A stretch of DNA of 64,000 nt from RYN-230 sp963717125 (GCA_963717125.1 CAVQVG010000018.1:186001-250000); one strand, 5' to 3'; counted from the first letter of the stretch, positions 54,326 to 62,807 are shown. Made by a program: numbers and translations. Notes: generated from the sequence alone by a model not told the origin.

Positions 54326-55236
54326 CGCTGCCCGCCTTCGGTCCCCGCCGGTCCGGTGGCACCTCGCCCGGCAGGTGCCCGCAGGGAGTTCTTTTCACCC
54401 CTCCGGTGCGCACGATTCGGGACAAAACGCCCAGCGACCCGCACCTCTGGGGTGAAAAGAGGCGAGGGAGCATGATCAATGTGACTGGTGGGCCCAATGA
54501 GGTTTTCTAGTTCGCGTTCCAGGCGGGCCGTGCCGGTGTCGATCACCGTTAGTGGGAGACCGAACATCGCGGCCACCGTGCGGGCCTCCGCGTCCAGCGC
54601 TGGGTCGGGGTGCTGGGCCAGCCAGACCACCCGGCGGTAGTGCCCGAAGTAGTCCGGCCACAGTTCCGGGTAGCGGTCCAGGCCCAGCTCGGTGAGCACC
54701 GACCGGCGGAACGAACGGACCAGGAAGTCGGTCAGCAGGTAGGTGCCCGGCTCGTCGGCGAACAGCTCCGCCACCCGGGACGGCCCGGCCAGCAGGTCAT
54801 AACAGTGCAGCCCCGGCAGTCGCCGCAGGCCCAGCCGGCCGCACAGCTCGTCCAGCGCCCCGTACGTCCCGCAGTCCGCGTAGCCGACCGCGACCGGCAG
54901 GCCGCGATCCAGCGCCGCCACGGCGAGCCGCTCGACCTGCGGCGTGATCTGGGCGGGCCGGTTGTGCAGCAGCGACGGCAGGCTGTGCAGCTCGACCGGC
55001 CAGCCACGGCGGCTGGTGATCTCCCGGATGGGCCCGCCCAGCGCGCCGCAGGCGATCACCACCAGCCGAACCCCTGCGGCCGCTTCGCCGGCGGTCGGCG
55101 TCGGCTGGGTGCGGGGTGCGCCGCCATCGGCCGCACCATTTCCTGGCGGCGCTGGTTGGGTTGGGGCGTTAAGCAGGGAAGGAGAGCTGGTCGACGAAGC
55201 GGTCGTTGAAATCGGGGCGGTCGGAGAGCTCGACAT
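54310..55236 (-). CDS. DUF1638 protein
   Basis: 308 residues; core is DUF1638: RLVVIACGALGGPIREI, GYADCGTYGALDEL, GLHCYDLLAG, LTDFLVRSFRRSVL and YFGHYRRVVWLAQHPDP. Cys residues (ACG, DCG, HCY) could bind metal. In my memory this family occurs in clusters with MttB-type corrinoid methyltransferases, but its job is unproven. The ATG at 55236 has a strong GGAGGTGA site inside the 3' end of the RamA-like gene, giving a 68-base overlap. The tail (about residues 250-308) is Arg/Gly-rich and encoded across an inverted repeat. Confidence 0.8.
   Translation of the reverse strand: MSSSPTAPISTTASSTSSPSLLNAPTQPAPPGNGAADGGAPRTQPTPTAGEAAAGVRLVVIACGALGGPIREITSRRGWPVELHSLPSLLHNRPAQITPQVERLAVAALDRGLPVAVGYADCGTYGALDELCGRLGLRRLPGLHCYDLLAGPSRVAELFADEPGTYLLTDFLVRSFRRSVLTELGLDRYPELWPDYFGHYRRVVWLAQHPDPALDAEARTVAAMFGLPLTVIDTGTARLERELENLIGPTSHIDHAPSPLFTPEVRVAGRFVPNRAHRRGEKNSLRAPAGRGATGPAGTEGGQRCAAG
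54390..54460. repeat. Spaced inverted repeat inside the DUF1638 3' end
   Basis: TCTTTTCACCCC (54390-54401) is inverted at 54449-54460; inner GTGCG/CGCAC arms extend it with four mismatches between. The loop is about 29 bases. It breaks the GC composition locally, suggesting a non-coding function such as an operator, mRNA stem or a mobile-element end. Confidence 0.55.
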
Positions 55237-57046
55237 ATCTCACCTCCTCGAGCAGGGCCAGGCCGCCGGCCCGCTCGCGCACGCTGAGCAGGGCCATCTT
55301 GGCGCCCTCGCCGGCCACGTTGCCCGCGCTGACCACGCGCAGCACGCCGACCGCGGGCACCAGCCCGAGCCGGATCGCGTTGGCCGGCGACAGATAGCTG
55401 CCGAACGAGCCCGCCAGCAGCACCTGCTGGATGTCCGCGGGTTGCAGGCCGGCTTCCTCCAGCAGGATCTGCCAGCCGGTGGCGATGGCCGCCTTGGCGA
55501 ACTGGAGCTCGCGGACATCCCGCTGGGACAGGTACACCGACCGGGACACGTCACCCGGCTCGCCCAGCCAGTGCAGCACGAACACGCGTTCCGCGCCCAG
55601 CGTGGTGAGCCGGTCGGCCAGGCCGGGGGCCAGTTCCGCGGCCCGCTCGCCGGGGACGAGGCGGCCGGAGGAGTCGAGCAGGCCCAGCCGGACCAGGCCG
55701 GTCACGGCGTCCACCAGGCCGGAGCCGCACAGCCCGGCCGGCTCCGCGTCCCCGATGACCTTGAGGTCCAGCGCCTCCGGGGTCATCGTGACCACCTCGA
55801 TGGCGCCGTCCGCGGCGCGCATCCCGCAGCGGATGGCCGCGCCTTCGAACGCGGGCCCGGCCGGCGCGGCCGTGGCCAGCAGCCAGTCCCGGTTGCCCAG
55901 CACGATCTCGCAATTGGTCCCGATGTCGATGAACAGCCGGGTGCGCTGGTCCCGGTCCATCCCCGAAGCCAGCAGGCCGGCCGTGATATCCCCACCGACG
56001 TACGCGCCGAACGGCGGGAACACCACCGCGCGGGCCCGCGGGTGCACCGCCACGCCGAGGTCGGCCGCGAGCACCTCGGGCAGCAGCCGGGTGGCCAGGA
56101 TGAACGGGGCCACGCCGAGCGGCTCCGGGTCGATGCCCAGCGCGATGTGCGTCATGGTCGCGTTGCCGGCCAGCGCGACCTCGTACACCTCGGCCGGATC
56201 CACGCCGGCCTCCGCGCACACCTCGGCGGCCAGCTCACCCAGCGTCTGGTGGGCCAGCGCGGTCAGCCGGCCGAGCGTGGCCGGGTCCAGCATGGTCGCG
56301 CTGATCCGGGTGATCACGTCGGCGCCGAACGGCTGCTGGGCGTTCAGCGCGGAGGCGACCGCGGCGGGCGTGCCGGTGGCCAGGTCGAGCACCGTGGCCA
56401 CCACGGTGGTGGTGCCCAGGTCGAACGCGATGCCGAAGATCCGCTCCGAGGTGTCCCCGGGCTGCACGTCGATCAGCACGTCGTCCACGATGACCGCGGT
56501 GACCTTGTAGTCCGCGGCCCGCAGCGCGGGGCCGATCGCGCGCAGCGCGTGCAGGTCGGCGCGCAGCTCCAGGTCGTCCACGGCGGCCAGCAGGCGCTCC
56601 AGGTCGCTGCGCTGGTCGGCCAGCGTGGGCTCATCCAGTTCCACGTAGCGTTTCTGCACCGCGGGCCGCAGGATGACCTGCCGGCCCACCCCGACCGTGG
56701 CCGCCTTGGGCCGGGTGACCAGCGGCGGCACGTGAATGGTGGTGTCGCCCGCCGCCTGCGCCCGGCAGGCCAGCCGCCAGCCCGCCCGCAATTCATCGAT
56801 GCTGAACGCCCGTTCGTCCAGGGGCGTCGGCGGTGCGGCGCCGTCCAGCACCCGGACCTTGCACTTCTTGCACGTGCCGTGGCCGCCGCAGGTGGAGTCG
56901 ATGGCGATGCCGTTCCAGCTCGCCGCGTCGAACAGGGTGACCCCGGCGGGTACCCGGACCCGCCGCCCGCTGGGCTCAAAGACCAGGTCGACCCGGACCG
57001 GCCCGGCGGCCAGGCCGCCGGTGTCCTCGGTTACCGGCAACGTCAC
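55169..57046 (-). CDS. RamA-like corrinoid-reductive-activation ATPase
   Basis: 625 residues. N-terminal plant-type [2Fe-2S] ferredoxin domain: Cys at 53, 59, 62 and 94 (STCGGHGTCKKCK ... LACRAQ). Then a linker and the ASKHA-type ATPase/DUF4445 domain: IAFDLGTTTVVATVLDL, GNATMTHIALG, FIDIGTNCEIVLGN and AGLCGSGLVDAV. RamA-type and related activators reduce inactive cob(II)alamin to cob(I)alamin at the expense of ATP. The GTG at 57046 overlaps the upstream methyltransferase stop (GTGA). RamA proper has two C-terminal [4Fe-4S] motifs; this protein has the [2Fe-2S] N-terminal form instead. Confidence 0.88.
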   Translation of the reverse strand: MTLPVTEDTGGLAAGPVRVDLVFEPSGRRVRVPAGVTLFDAASWNGIAIDSTCGGHGTCKKCKVRVLDGAAPPTPLDERAFSIDELRAGWRLACRAQAAGDTTIHVPPLVTRPKAATVGVGRQVILRPAVQKRYVELDEPTLADQRSDLERLLAAVDDLELRADLHALRAIGPALRAADYKVTAVIVDDVLIDVQPGDTSERIFGIAFDLGTTTVVATVLDLATGTPAAVASALNAQQPFGADVITRISATMLDPATLGRLTALAHQTLGELAAEVCAEAGVDPAEVYEVALAGNATMTHIALGIDPEPLGVAPFILATRLLPEVLAADLGVAVHPRARAVVFPPFGAYVGGDITAGLLASGMDRDQRTRLFIDIGTNCEIVLGNRDWLLATAAPAGPAFEGAAIRCGMRAADGAIEVVTMTPEALDLKVIGDAEPAGLCGSGLVDAVTGLVRLGLLDSSGRLVPGERAAELAPGLADRLTTLGAERVFVLHWLGEPGDVSRSVYLSQRDVRELQFAKAAIATGWQILLEEAGLQPADIQQVLLAGSFGSYLSPANAIRLGLVPAVGVLRVVSAGNVAGEGAKMALLSVRERAGGLALLEEVRYVELSDRPDFNDRFVDQLSFPA

Positions 57047-57945
57047 GGTGCGCCCGGCCCGGTCTGAGTCTGCTGGGTCTGGGCCTGCTGGGCCTGGGCC
57101 TGCTGGGCACGGTGCCTGGCGATCCAGGCGGCGCCCCACGGGTCCCGGTCCAGCAGCAGGTCGGCGGCCTGCACCGCGCGGACGATCTGCGGCGACCGGG
57201 CGTCCAGGATGGCGCTGGTCAGCCCGCTGTGGATGGCCATCGGCAGGAACGTCGCGCCGAGCGTGTGCCGGTCCGGCATGCCGAACGACACGTTGGACGC
57301 GCCCAGCGTGGTGTTCACGCCGAACTCCTGGCGGAGCAGTTCGATGGTCTGCATCGTCTTGACGACCACGGAGGTGTCCGCGCCGACCGGCATGGCCAGC
57401 GGGTCGATGACGATGTCCTCGATCGGGATGCCGAACCGGCCGGTCGCGGTGTCGATGATCTTGCGGGCCAGCTCGACCCGGCGGGCCGGCTCGTCCGGGA
57501 TCTCCTCCTCGTCGTTGGGCAGCGCGATGACCGCCGCGCCGTACTTCTTGACCAGCGGCAGGATCGCGGCTAGCCGCTCGTCCTCGGCGGTCACCGAGTT
57601 GACCAGCGCCTTGCCCTGGTAGGTGGCCAGGCCGGCGTCCAGCACCTCGACGATCGAGGAGTCGATGCACAGCGGCAGGTCGGTCTGCCCCTGGATCAGC
57701 TTGACCGCGGCCACCATCAGCTCGGCCTCGTCGGCCAGCGGCGCGCCCATGTTCACGTCCAGCACCATGGCCCCGCCGGCCACCTGCTGGGCCACGTCGA
57801 GCTCGATCCGGGACAGGTCGCCGCGGCGCAGCTGCTCCTGGAAAATCTTGCGGCCGGTCGGGTTGATCCGCTCGCCGATGATGCAGAACGCCCGGTCCGG
57901 GCTGATCACGACCTCTTTGCTGGCCGACCTGAGCACTGTCTCCAT
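57043..57945 (-). CDS. Pterin-binding methyltransferase (MeTr/MtgA-type)
   Basis: 300 residues, DHPS-like pterin-binding barrel: FCIIGERINPTGRKIF, VLDVNMGAPLADE, LPLCIDSS, ALVNSVTAED, IVIDPLAMPVGAD and TTLGASNVSFGMPDR. It resembles the enzymes that move a methyl group between corrinoid protein and tetrahydrofolate (acetogen MeTr, MtgA of glycine-betaine demethylation). Here it would transfer methyl from the corrinoid protein to THF. The C-terminus is an unusual Gln/Ala/Thr-rich tail. It starts nine bases after the corrinoid gene stop and overlaps the RamA-like start. Confidence 0.88.
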   Translation of the reverse strand: METVLRSASKEVVISPDRAFCIIGERINPTGRKIFQEQLRRGDLSRIELDVAQQVAGGAMVLDVNMGAPLADEAELMVAAVKLIQGQTDLPLCIDSSIVEVLDAGLATYQGKALVNSVTAEDERLAAILPLVKKYGAAVIALPNDEEEIPDEPARRVELARKIIDTATGRFGIPIEDIVIDPLAMPVGADTSVVVKTMQTIELLRQEFGVNTTLGASNVSFGMPDRHTLGATFLPMAIHSGLTSAILDARSPQIVRAVQAADLLLDRDPWGAAWIARHRAQQAQAQQAQTQQTQTGPGAP

Positions 57946-57954
57946 GCTGGCCTC

Positions 57955-58620
57955 CTAGGCGGGGGTCATCGCGCGGCGGTGCCGCAGCAACTCCTTGGCC
58001 CGGACCACGGCGGCCGACGCGTCGGACGCGTACCCGTCCGCGCCGACCACGTCCGCGTACTCCTGGGTGACCGGGGCGCCGCCGACCATCACGATGACCT
58101 GGTCGCGCAGCCCGGCCTTCTGCAAGGCGTTGATGTTGGCCTTGAACATCGGCATGGTCGTGGTCAGGAACGCGGAGAAGCCGACGATATCCGGCTTGTG
58201 CTCCTGGATCGCGGCGATGAACTTCTCGGGCGCGACCTGCACGCCGAGGTCGATGACCTGGAACCCGGCCCCCTCGAACATGATGTTGACCAGGTTCTTG
58301 CCGATGTCGTGCACGTCGCCCTTGACCGTGCCCATCACGATGGTGCCGATCGACTGGGCGCCGGTCTCGGCCAGCAGCGGGCGGAGGATCTCCAGCGCCC
58401 CGGCCATGGCCTTGCCCGCGATCAGCATCTCCGGCACGAAGAAGTCACCGCGCTCGAACCGGGCGCCGACTTCTTCCAGCGACGGGATCAGCGCCTCGTA
58501 CAGCAGGGTTTCCGGGCCGAGGCCCATCTCCAGGCCAGCATTGGTCAGGCTGATCACCTCGGGCCCGTTGCCGACCAGCGTGAAGTCATACAGCTGGCGG
58601 AGCAGCTCTTCCTGGGTCAC
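57955..58620 (-). CDS. Corrinoid protein (MttC/MtgC-type)
   Basis: 221 residues. N-terminal four-helix cap (residues 1-85), then Rossmann B12 domain with TVKGDVHDIGKNL: the D102-x-H104-x-x-G107 motif supplies the lower axial His. Typical of the small methyl-corrinoid shuttles that pair with MttB, MtbB, MtgB and related methyltransferases. The GTG at 58620 overlaps the IclR stop (GTGA). Its presence in one operon with the activator and the pterin enzyme and beside a divergent mttB makes the functional assignment strong. Confidence 0.93.
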   Translation of the reverse strand: MTQEELLRQLYDFTLVGNGPEVISLTNAGLEMGLGPETLLYEALIPSLEEVGARFERGDFFVPEMLIAGKAMAGALEILRPLLAETGAQSIGTIVMGTVKGDVHDIGKNLVNIMFEGAGFQVIDLGVQVAPEKFIAAIQEHKPDIVGFSAFLTTTMPMFKANINALQKAGLRDQVIVMVGGAPVTQEYADVVGADGYASDASAAVVRAKELLRHRRAMTPA

Positions 58621-59465
58621 GCGGCACCTTCCTTCGTGGTCCTGAGTTTGCGGGTGGGCCCGTGCTTGATAGGCCTGGGGTCGGTGGGCCCGGGGTCGGT
58701 GGGCCCGTGGTCGGAAGATCGGTGGCCGAGGGCGGCGGACAGCCCGTCCGCCTCGGCGACGCAGGCCTTGGCGACGTCGGGAAGGTGGGCCGCGATGAGC
58801 CGGCTGGCCGGGGCGGACACCGACAGCGCGGCCACCACGACCGCGCCGTCCCGGAACACCGGGGCCGCCACCGCGACCAGCCCGGGCTCCAGCTCCTCGT
58901 CGGTGACCGCGTAGCCGCTGCGCCGCACCAGATGCAGATCGTCCTCCAGCGCGGCGCGGCTGGTGATGGTCCGTGGCGTGCGTGCCTCCAGCCGGCCCGG
59001 CGGCAGGTCGGCCGCGCCGAACGCGAGCAGCACCTTGCCCAGGGCCGCGCAATGCAGCGGCACGGGGCGGCCGAGCCAGTTGGTCCCGCCGATCAGGTAC
59101 CGGCTGTCCACCTGGGCGATCTGCTCGACCAGGCCGTCCCGGGCCACGCCGAGGTTCACCGTCTCGCCGGTCAGCTCGCCGAGCCGGTCCAGGAACGGCC
59201 GGGCCACCTCGGTCAGCCCGGCCTCAGCCCCGCCGCGCCACGCGTACCGGACGAACACCTCGCCCGGGGAGAACCGGCCGTCCGCGCCCCGGCGGACCAG
59301 CCCGCCCCGCTCCAGCGCGTCGAGCAGCCGCGACGTGGTGCTCTTGGCCAGCCCGGTGGCCGCGGCCAGCTCGGTGAACGTCACCGAATCCGCCGCGTGC
59401 ACCACCTCGGTGACCAGCCGCGCGGCCCGGTCCACCGCCTGGGTTCCGGTGGGGGTTGCCACCAT
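58617..59465 (-). CDS. IclR-family regulator of the corrinoid operon
   Basis: 282 residues from the ATG at 59465, which has GGTGAGGGC upstream; a longer reading from 59546 adds Thr/Gly-rich residues and overlaps a palindrome. Winged helix AVDRAARLVTEVVHAADSVT, TGLAKSTTSRLLDALERGG; effector domain GETVNLGVARDGLVE, CAALGKVLLAFGAADLPPG, GLVAVAAPVFRDGA. First gene of the leftward operon and divergent from mttB. A degraded substrate such as a betaine is the likely ligand. Confidence 0.9.
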   Translation of the reverse strand: MVATPTGTQAVDRAARLVTEVVHAADSVTFTELAAATGLAKSTTSRLLDALERGGLVRRGADGRFSPGEVFVRYAWRGGAEAGLTEVARPFLDRLGELTGETVNLGVARDGLVEQIAQVDSRYLIGGTNWLGRPVPLHCAALGKVLLAFGAADLPPGRLEARTPRTITSRAALEDDLHLVRRSGYAVTDEELEPGLVAVAAPVFRDGAVVVAALSVSAPASRLIAAHLPDVAKACVAEADGLSAALGHRSSDHGPTDPGPTDPRPIKHGPTRKLRTTKEGAA

Positions 59466-59539
59466 GCCCTCACCTGTCCTGCCCGTGCCTGTGCTGCCCG
59501 CGCCGGTCGTGCCCGCGCCTGTTCTGGGTACGCCCATGA

Positions 59540-59569
59540 GTTCCATGTTACGGAACTCTGTTCTACTAT
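59540..59569. promoter_or_regulatory. Operator/promoter region between IclR and mttB
   Basis: GTTCC-ATGTTAC-GGAAC inverted repeat at 59540-59556, then TACTAT (59564-59569) as a rightward -10 box; TTCCAT (59541-59546) would be a weak -35 at 17 bases. A bound IclR dimer would cover the -35. The leftward promoter is not clear. Confidence 0.45.
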
Positions 59570-59620
59570 GTGATGCTACGTACCGGTCCGGGAGAGGGTC
59601 AAGACGGGAACGAGGTGGCG

Positions 59621-61081
59621 ATGTTCCGCAACACCATGCCGCGCTACGAGATCCTGTCCGCGGACGCGATCGGCGTGCTGGACAAGGGCTGGCGGCGGAT
59701 CGTCTCGGAGATCGGCGTCCAGTTCGCCAAGCCCGAGGCGGTGGAACTGTTCCGCCAGGCCGGCCAGAAGGTGGACGGCGAGGTGGTCTTCCTCGACCCG
59801 GACTTCGTCCTGGCCCAGGTGGCCAAGGCGCCCAGGGAGTTCGACCTGCAGGCCCGCAACCCGGTCAACAGCGTGCATATCGGCGGCGACCAGATGGTGT
59901 TCGGCGCGGTGTACGGCTCGCCGTTCATCCGCGAAGGCGATGTCCGGCGGGACGCCACGCTGGACGACTTCCGCCGGCTGTGCATGCTGTCCCAGTCGTT
60001 CCCGGAGCTGGATTCGGCCGGGGGAGTGATCTGCGAGCCGAACGACGCGCCGCTCGACTCCCGGCACCTGGACATGATCTACGCGCTGCAGACGGTGACC
60101 GACAAGATCTACATGGGCAACGTGGTGTCCGGGCCGAACGCGGCCGACACCATCAAGATGACCGAGATCCTGTTCGGCGGCGGGCAGGGCGCCGAGGCGG
60201 GCCGGGCGGCCATCGAGCGGACGCCGGCCACCGTCTCGCTGATCAACTGCAACTCCCCGCTGCGCTGGGACGACCGCATGCTGGACGCGCAGTTCGAGTA
60301 CTGCGCGGCCAACCAGCCCGTGGTACTGACGCCATTCCTGTTGATGGGCGCGATGTCGCCGGTGTCCATCCCGGCCGCGCTGGTGCAGCAGCTGGCCGAG
60401 GCGCTGTCCGGCATCGCGCTGGCCCAGCTGATCCGGCCCGGCTGCCCGGTCATCTTCGGCTCGTTCCTGTCCAACATCGACATGCAGTCCGGCTCGCCCA
60501 GCTTCGGCACCCCGGAATCGGCCATCGGGCTGCTCTGCACCGGTCAGCTCGCCCGGCACTTCGGGCTGCCGTTCCGCACCGGCGGCGGGCTGAACTCCAG
60601 CCAGACCGCGGACGCGCAGGCCGCCTACGAGGCGCTGATGACGCTGCTGCCGACGTTCCTGGCCGGCACCAACTTCGTCATGCACGCGGCTGGCTGGCTG
60701 GAGGGTGGCCTGGTCAGCTGCTATGAGAAGTTCATCATCGACATCGAGCTGCTGCGCATGCTGCGGGTCGAGTTCACCCCGCTGGAGATCGACGAGGAGT
60801 CGCTGGCGTTCGGCGCGCATGAGGAGGTCGGGCACGGCGGGCACTTCCTCGGCGCCGCGCACACCATGGAGCGGTTCCGGGAGTGCTTCTACCGGCCGCT
60901 GCTGTCCTCCACGGCCAACTACGAGCGGTGGCTCAAGCTGGGCGGCAAGGACACCGCCGCGCGGGCCAGCGAGATCTGCGCCAAGACGCTGGCGGAGTAC
61001 CAGCCGCCGCCGCTGGACGACGCGATCCGCGCCGAGCTGGCAGACTTCGTCACCCGCCGCCGCGCCGAACTAGGCGACTAA
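59621..61081 (+). CDS. MttB-family methyltransferase without pyrrolysine codon
   Basis: 486 residues from the ATG at 59621 (GAGGTGG site). MttB family: VLDKGWRRIVSEIGVQF, NPVNSVHIGGDQMVFGAVYGSP, AGGVICEPNDAP, NCNSPLRWDD, NPVVLTPFLLMGAMSPVSIP-like barrel strand, and FGLPFRTGGGLNSSQTAD. Classical MttB uses an in-frame amber codon for pyrrolysine and acts on trimethylamine; this gene has no internal stop, placing it with the MtgB-type enzymes for glycine betaine, proline betaine or carnitine. It should demethylate a quaternary amine onto the corrinoid protein. Substrate not proven. Confidence 0.9.
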   Translation: MFRNTMPRYEILSADAIGVLDKGWRRIVSEIGVQFAKPEAVELFRQAGQKVDGEVVFLDPDFVLAQVAKAPREFDLQARNPVNSVHIGGDQMVFGAVYGSPFIREGDVRRDATLDDFRRLCMLSQSFPELDSAGGVICEPNDAPLDSRHLDMIYALQTVTDKIYMGNVVSGPNAADTIKMTEILFGGGQGAEAGRAAIERTPATVSLINCNSPLRWDDRMLDAQFEYCAANQPVVLTPFLLMGAMSPVSIPAALVQQLAEALSGIALAQLIRPGCPVIFGSFLSNIDMQSGSPSFGTPESAIGLLCTGQLARHFGLPFRTGGGLNSSQTADAQAAYEALMTLLPTFLAGTNFVMHAAGWLEGGLVSCYEKFIIDIELLRMLRVEFTPLEIDEESLAFGAHEEVGHGGHFLGAAHTMERFRECFYRPLLSSTANYERWLKLGGKDTAARASEICAKTLAEYQPPPLDDAIRAELADFVTRRRAELGD

Positions 61082-61404
61082 CGCGGGTCCGCCGGAGACC
61101 GCGGGTGTTCGCGGGGCTGCTGGCTGGCGCCGTCACCCACCAGGAGGTCCAGGACCTCGCCGATGGCGGGTTCCTGGCTGGCTGGTTCTGGCAGCCGGAG
61201 GTGCGTCTGGATCTGGTACCGGTTGCGGCGGCCGTCTTTCTGCTTGACGACGTATCCGGCCGCGGTCAGTTCGGTGACGATGCCGTACGCGCTGCGCTCG
61301 GTGATGCCCAGGCTGGCCGCGATGTCACGCAGTCGCGCGCCCGGGTCGCTGGCGATGCACAGCAGGACGCGGGCGTGGTTGGTCAGGAAGCTCCAACTCT
61401 CCAC
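61078..61404 (-). CDS. Winged-helix (MarR/ArsR-like) regulator
   Basis: 108 residues: WSFLTNHARVLLCIASDPGA, LRDIAASLGITERSAYGIV, VVKQKDGRRNRYQIQTH. A single winged helix with wing; the C-terminal 40 residues are Pro/Arg-rich. No Cys ligand cluster. Its stop overlaps the mttB stop by four bases. Upstream lies a nested inverted repeat that suits autoregulation. Confidence 0.78.
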   Translation of the reverse strand: MESWSFLTNHARVLLCIASDPGARLRDIAASLGITERSAYGIVTELTAAGYVVKQKDGRRNRYQIQTHLRLPEPASQEPAIGEVLDLLVGDGASQQPREHPRSPADPR

Positions 61405-61409
61405 GCTCT

Positions 61410-61455
61410 AAAGCTAGCATCATTATTCCGGAAATCAATTGCTAGTTATAGCTTT
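61410..61455. promoter_or_regulatory. Nested inverted repeats upstream of the winged-helix gene
   Basis: AAAGCT (61410-61415) with AGCTTT (61450-61455), and inside them CTAGCA (61414-61419) with TGCTAG (61440-61445). AT-rich, six bases before the regulator's start. Likely operator/promoter. Confidence 0.5.
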
Positions 61456-61577
61456 CGACTGTAGCCTGTGGGCAGACACCGGGGAGCGGCAGCCGAAGGC
61501 CGCGGCAAGCCCAGGTCCGCACGGGAGCCTGCCAAGGGCCTCAACGGCGCGCTCCCACTCTGGAAAGAAGCAGTGCC

Positions 61578-61775
61578 ATGACCGAAACACCGACCCCGCC
61601 GGGCACGACGACCACCGCGCCACCCCCCTCAGTCAACGGCTCCACCCCGTCCGCGCCACACCCGCCCCAGCCGCCGTCCGCGCCGCAGCCGCCCCGGCGC
61701 CGGCGTGCGCATACCCGGATCACCCAGCTGCGGCAGATCATGCGGCGCGACCGGCGCAACTCGCAGGCCGGCTGA
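61578..61775 (+). CDS. Small Pro-rich basic protein
   Basis: 65 residues from the ATG at 61578; GGAAAG ribosome site. First 38 residues are Pro/Thr/Ser-rich and disordered; the last 25 are strongly basic (RRRRAHTRITQLRQIMRRDR). May bind nucleic acid. No family recognised. Confidence 0.45.
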   Translation: MTETPTPPGTTTTAPPPSVNGSTPSAPHPPQPPSAPQPPRRRRAHTRITQLRQIMRRDRRNSQAG

Positions 61776-61855
61776 CGCAACCAGGGCACCGCGCCCCAGG
61801 CACGGCCGCCTACCGACTACCGCACCCCCGTACGTCACTGACTTAGGAGTCGGTT

Positions 61856-62143
61856 ATGAGCATCATCGCCTGGATCATCCTCGGCCTCGTCGCGGGCCTG
61901 ATCGCCAACATGCTGATCCCCGGCAAAAGATCACAGGGCCTCATCCTCACCTGCCTGATCGGCATCGCCGGGGCACTGCTCGGCGGCTGGCTCGCCACCA
62001 AGCTGTTCCACATCCACAGCCTGCACGGCTTCTTCAACGTCTCCACCTGGCTCACCGCCATCGCCGGAGCAGCCGTCCTGCTACTGGTCGTCCACCTGCT
62101 CACCGGGCGCAGCGGCAAGTCCAGCCGGTTCGCCCACCGCTGA
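61856..62143 (+). CDS. GlsB/YeaQ/YmgE-family membrane protein
   Basis: 95 residues; AGGAG site at good distance. Three hydrophobic helices: IIAWIILGLVAGLIANMLIP, LTCLIGIAGALLGGWLATKL and LTAIAGAAVLLLVVHLLTG. This is the transglycosylase-associated / GlsB stress family, often in acid or general stress regulons. Exact role unknown. Confidence 0.85.
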   Translation: MSIIAWIILGLVAGLIANMLIPGKRSQGLILTCLIGIAGALLGGWLATKLFHIHSLHGFFNVSTWLTAIAGAAVLLLVVHLLTGRSGKSSRFAHR

Positions 62144-62194
62144 CACAAGCCCGGGCCGCCAGGCAACGGCACCCGGCAGGAAGAGGCAGCAGCC

Positions 62195-62530
62195 ATGCTG
62201 ACTACGACCCAACGCGACACGGCGACCAGCCCGGCGCCGCCGCCCGGGCCGCGGCTGCGGCTGCAGCCCGACCCGTCCGCCCGGACGCTGCTGGACGGAG
62301 GCTGGTGGCCCCGGTCGGCCGACCCGGCCGCCCCGCCAGCCAGCATCCCGGCCAGGACGGCACCAGATAACATCCAGGTGGGTACCTGGGAATGGGAAGG
62401 CGGGCACGACAGCGCCAGACCGCAGGCCCTGCCCGGGCCTCCCAGGCCGGGTATGCCCAGCTCCGCCCCTGGTGGCGGAGCGGACAGGAGCACGCATGTC
62501 ATCGCCGACCCCGCCAGTTCACCTCAGTAA
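62195..62530 (+). pseudogene. DUF5994-like N-terminal fragment
   Basis: The first about 45 residues (GPRLRLQPDPSARTLLDGGWWPRSADPA) look like the opening of DUF5994 proteins, but the rest of the domain is missing and the following sequence is Pro/Gly-rich. Probably an internally deleted copy. Overlaps the start of the next small gene by 35 bases. Confidence 0.4.
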
Positions 62531-62807
62531 CCATCAGCGCAACACGCTGCGCCAGATCTTCCAGCATCCCGCAGGCCACAACATCGAATGGCGTGCCGTG
62601 CTGTCGCTGCTGAGCGTGATCGGCTCAGCCGAAGAGCAGCACGGCGGCAAGGTCGCCGTGACCATAGGGTCCCAGACCGAATACTTCGACCCGCCCCGCC
62701 ACAAAGACATCGACACCCAGGCGGTTGTCAACCTGCGCCAGATGCTCGCCGAAGCCGGCTACGGAGCCGACGTCGCGGATGCGGAGCCCAGCGGCCCGCA
62801 GGCCTGA
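62496..62807 (+). CDS. Small HicA-like conserved protein
   Basis: 103 residues from the ATG at 62496 with a GGAG site. LSNHQRNTLRQIFQHPAGHN, IEWRAVLSLLSVIG and GKVAVTIGSQTEYFD resemble the dsRBD-like HicA fold, with the His-containing loop after the first helix; a C-terminal DTQAVVNLRQMLAEAGY helix follows. I know such proteins from actinobacteria without established toxin activity. No HicB neighbour is present. Confidence 0.6.
   Translation: MSSPTPPVHLSNHQRNTLRQIFQHPAGHNIEWRAVLSLLSVIGSAEEQHGGKVAVTIGSQTEYFDPPRHKDIDTQAVVNLRQMLAEAGYGADVADAEPSGPQA

Noticed and set aside
57000..59620. Cobalamin riboswitch ahead of the corrinoid operon
   Set aside because: The intergenic space is about 155 bases and I see no B12-box-like element.
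59621..61081. Pyrrolysine-containing MttB
   Set aside because: The gene is open through its whole length with no in-frame amber codon, and no pyl genes are in the window.
62195..62530. Full DUF5994 gene
   Set aside because: Only the N-terminal part matches; the conserved remainder is absent in all three frames.
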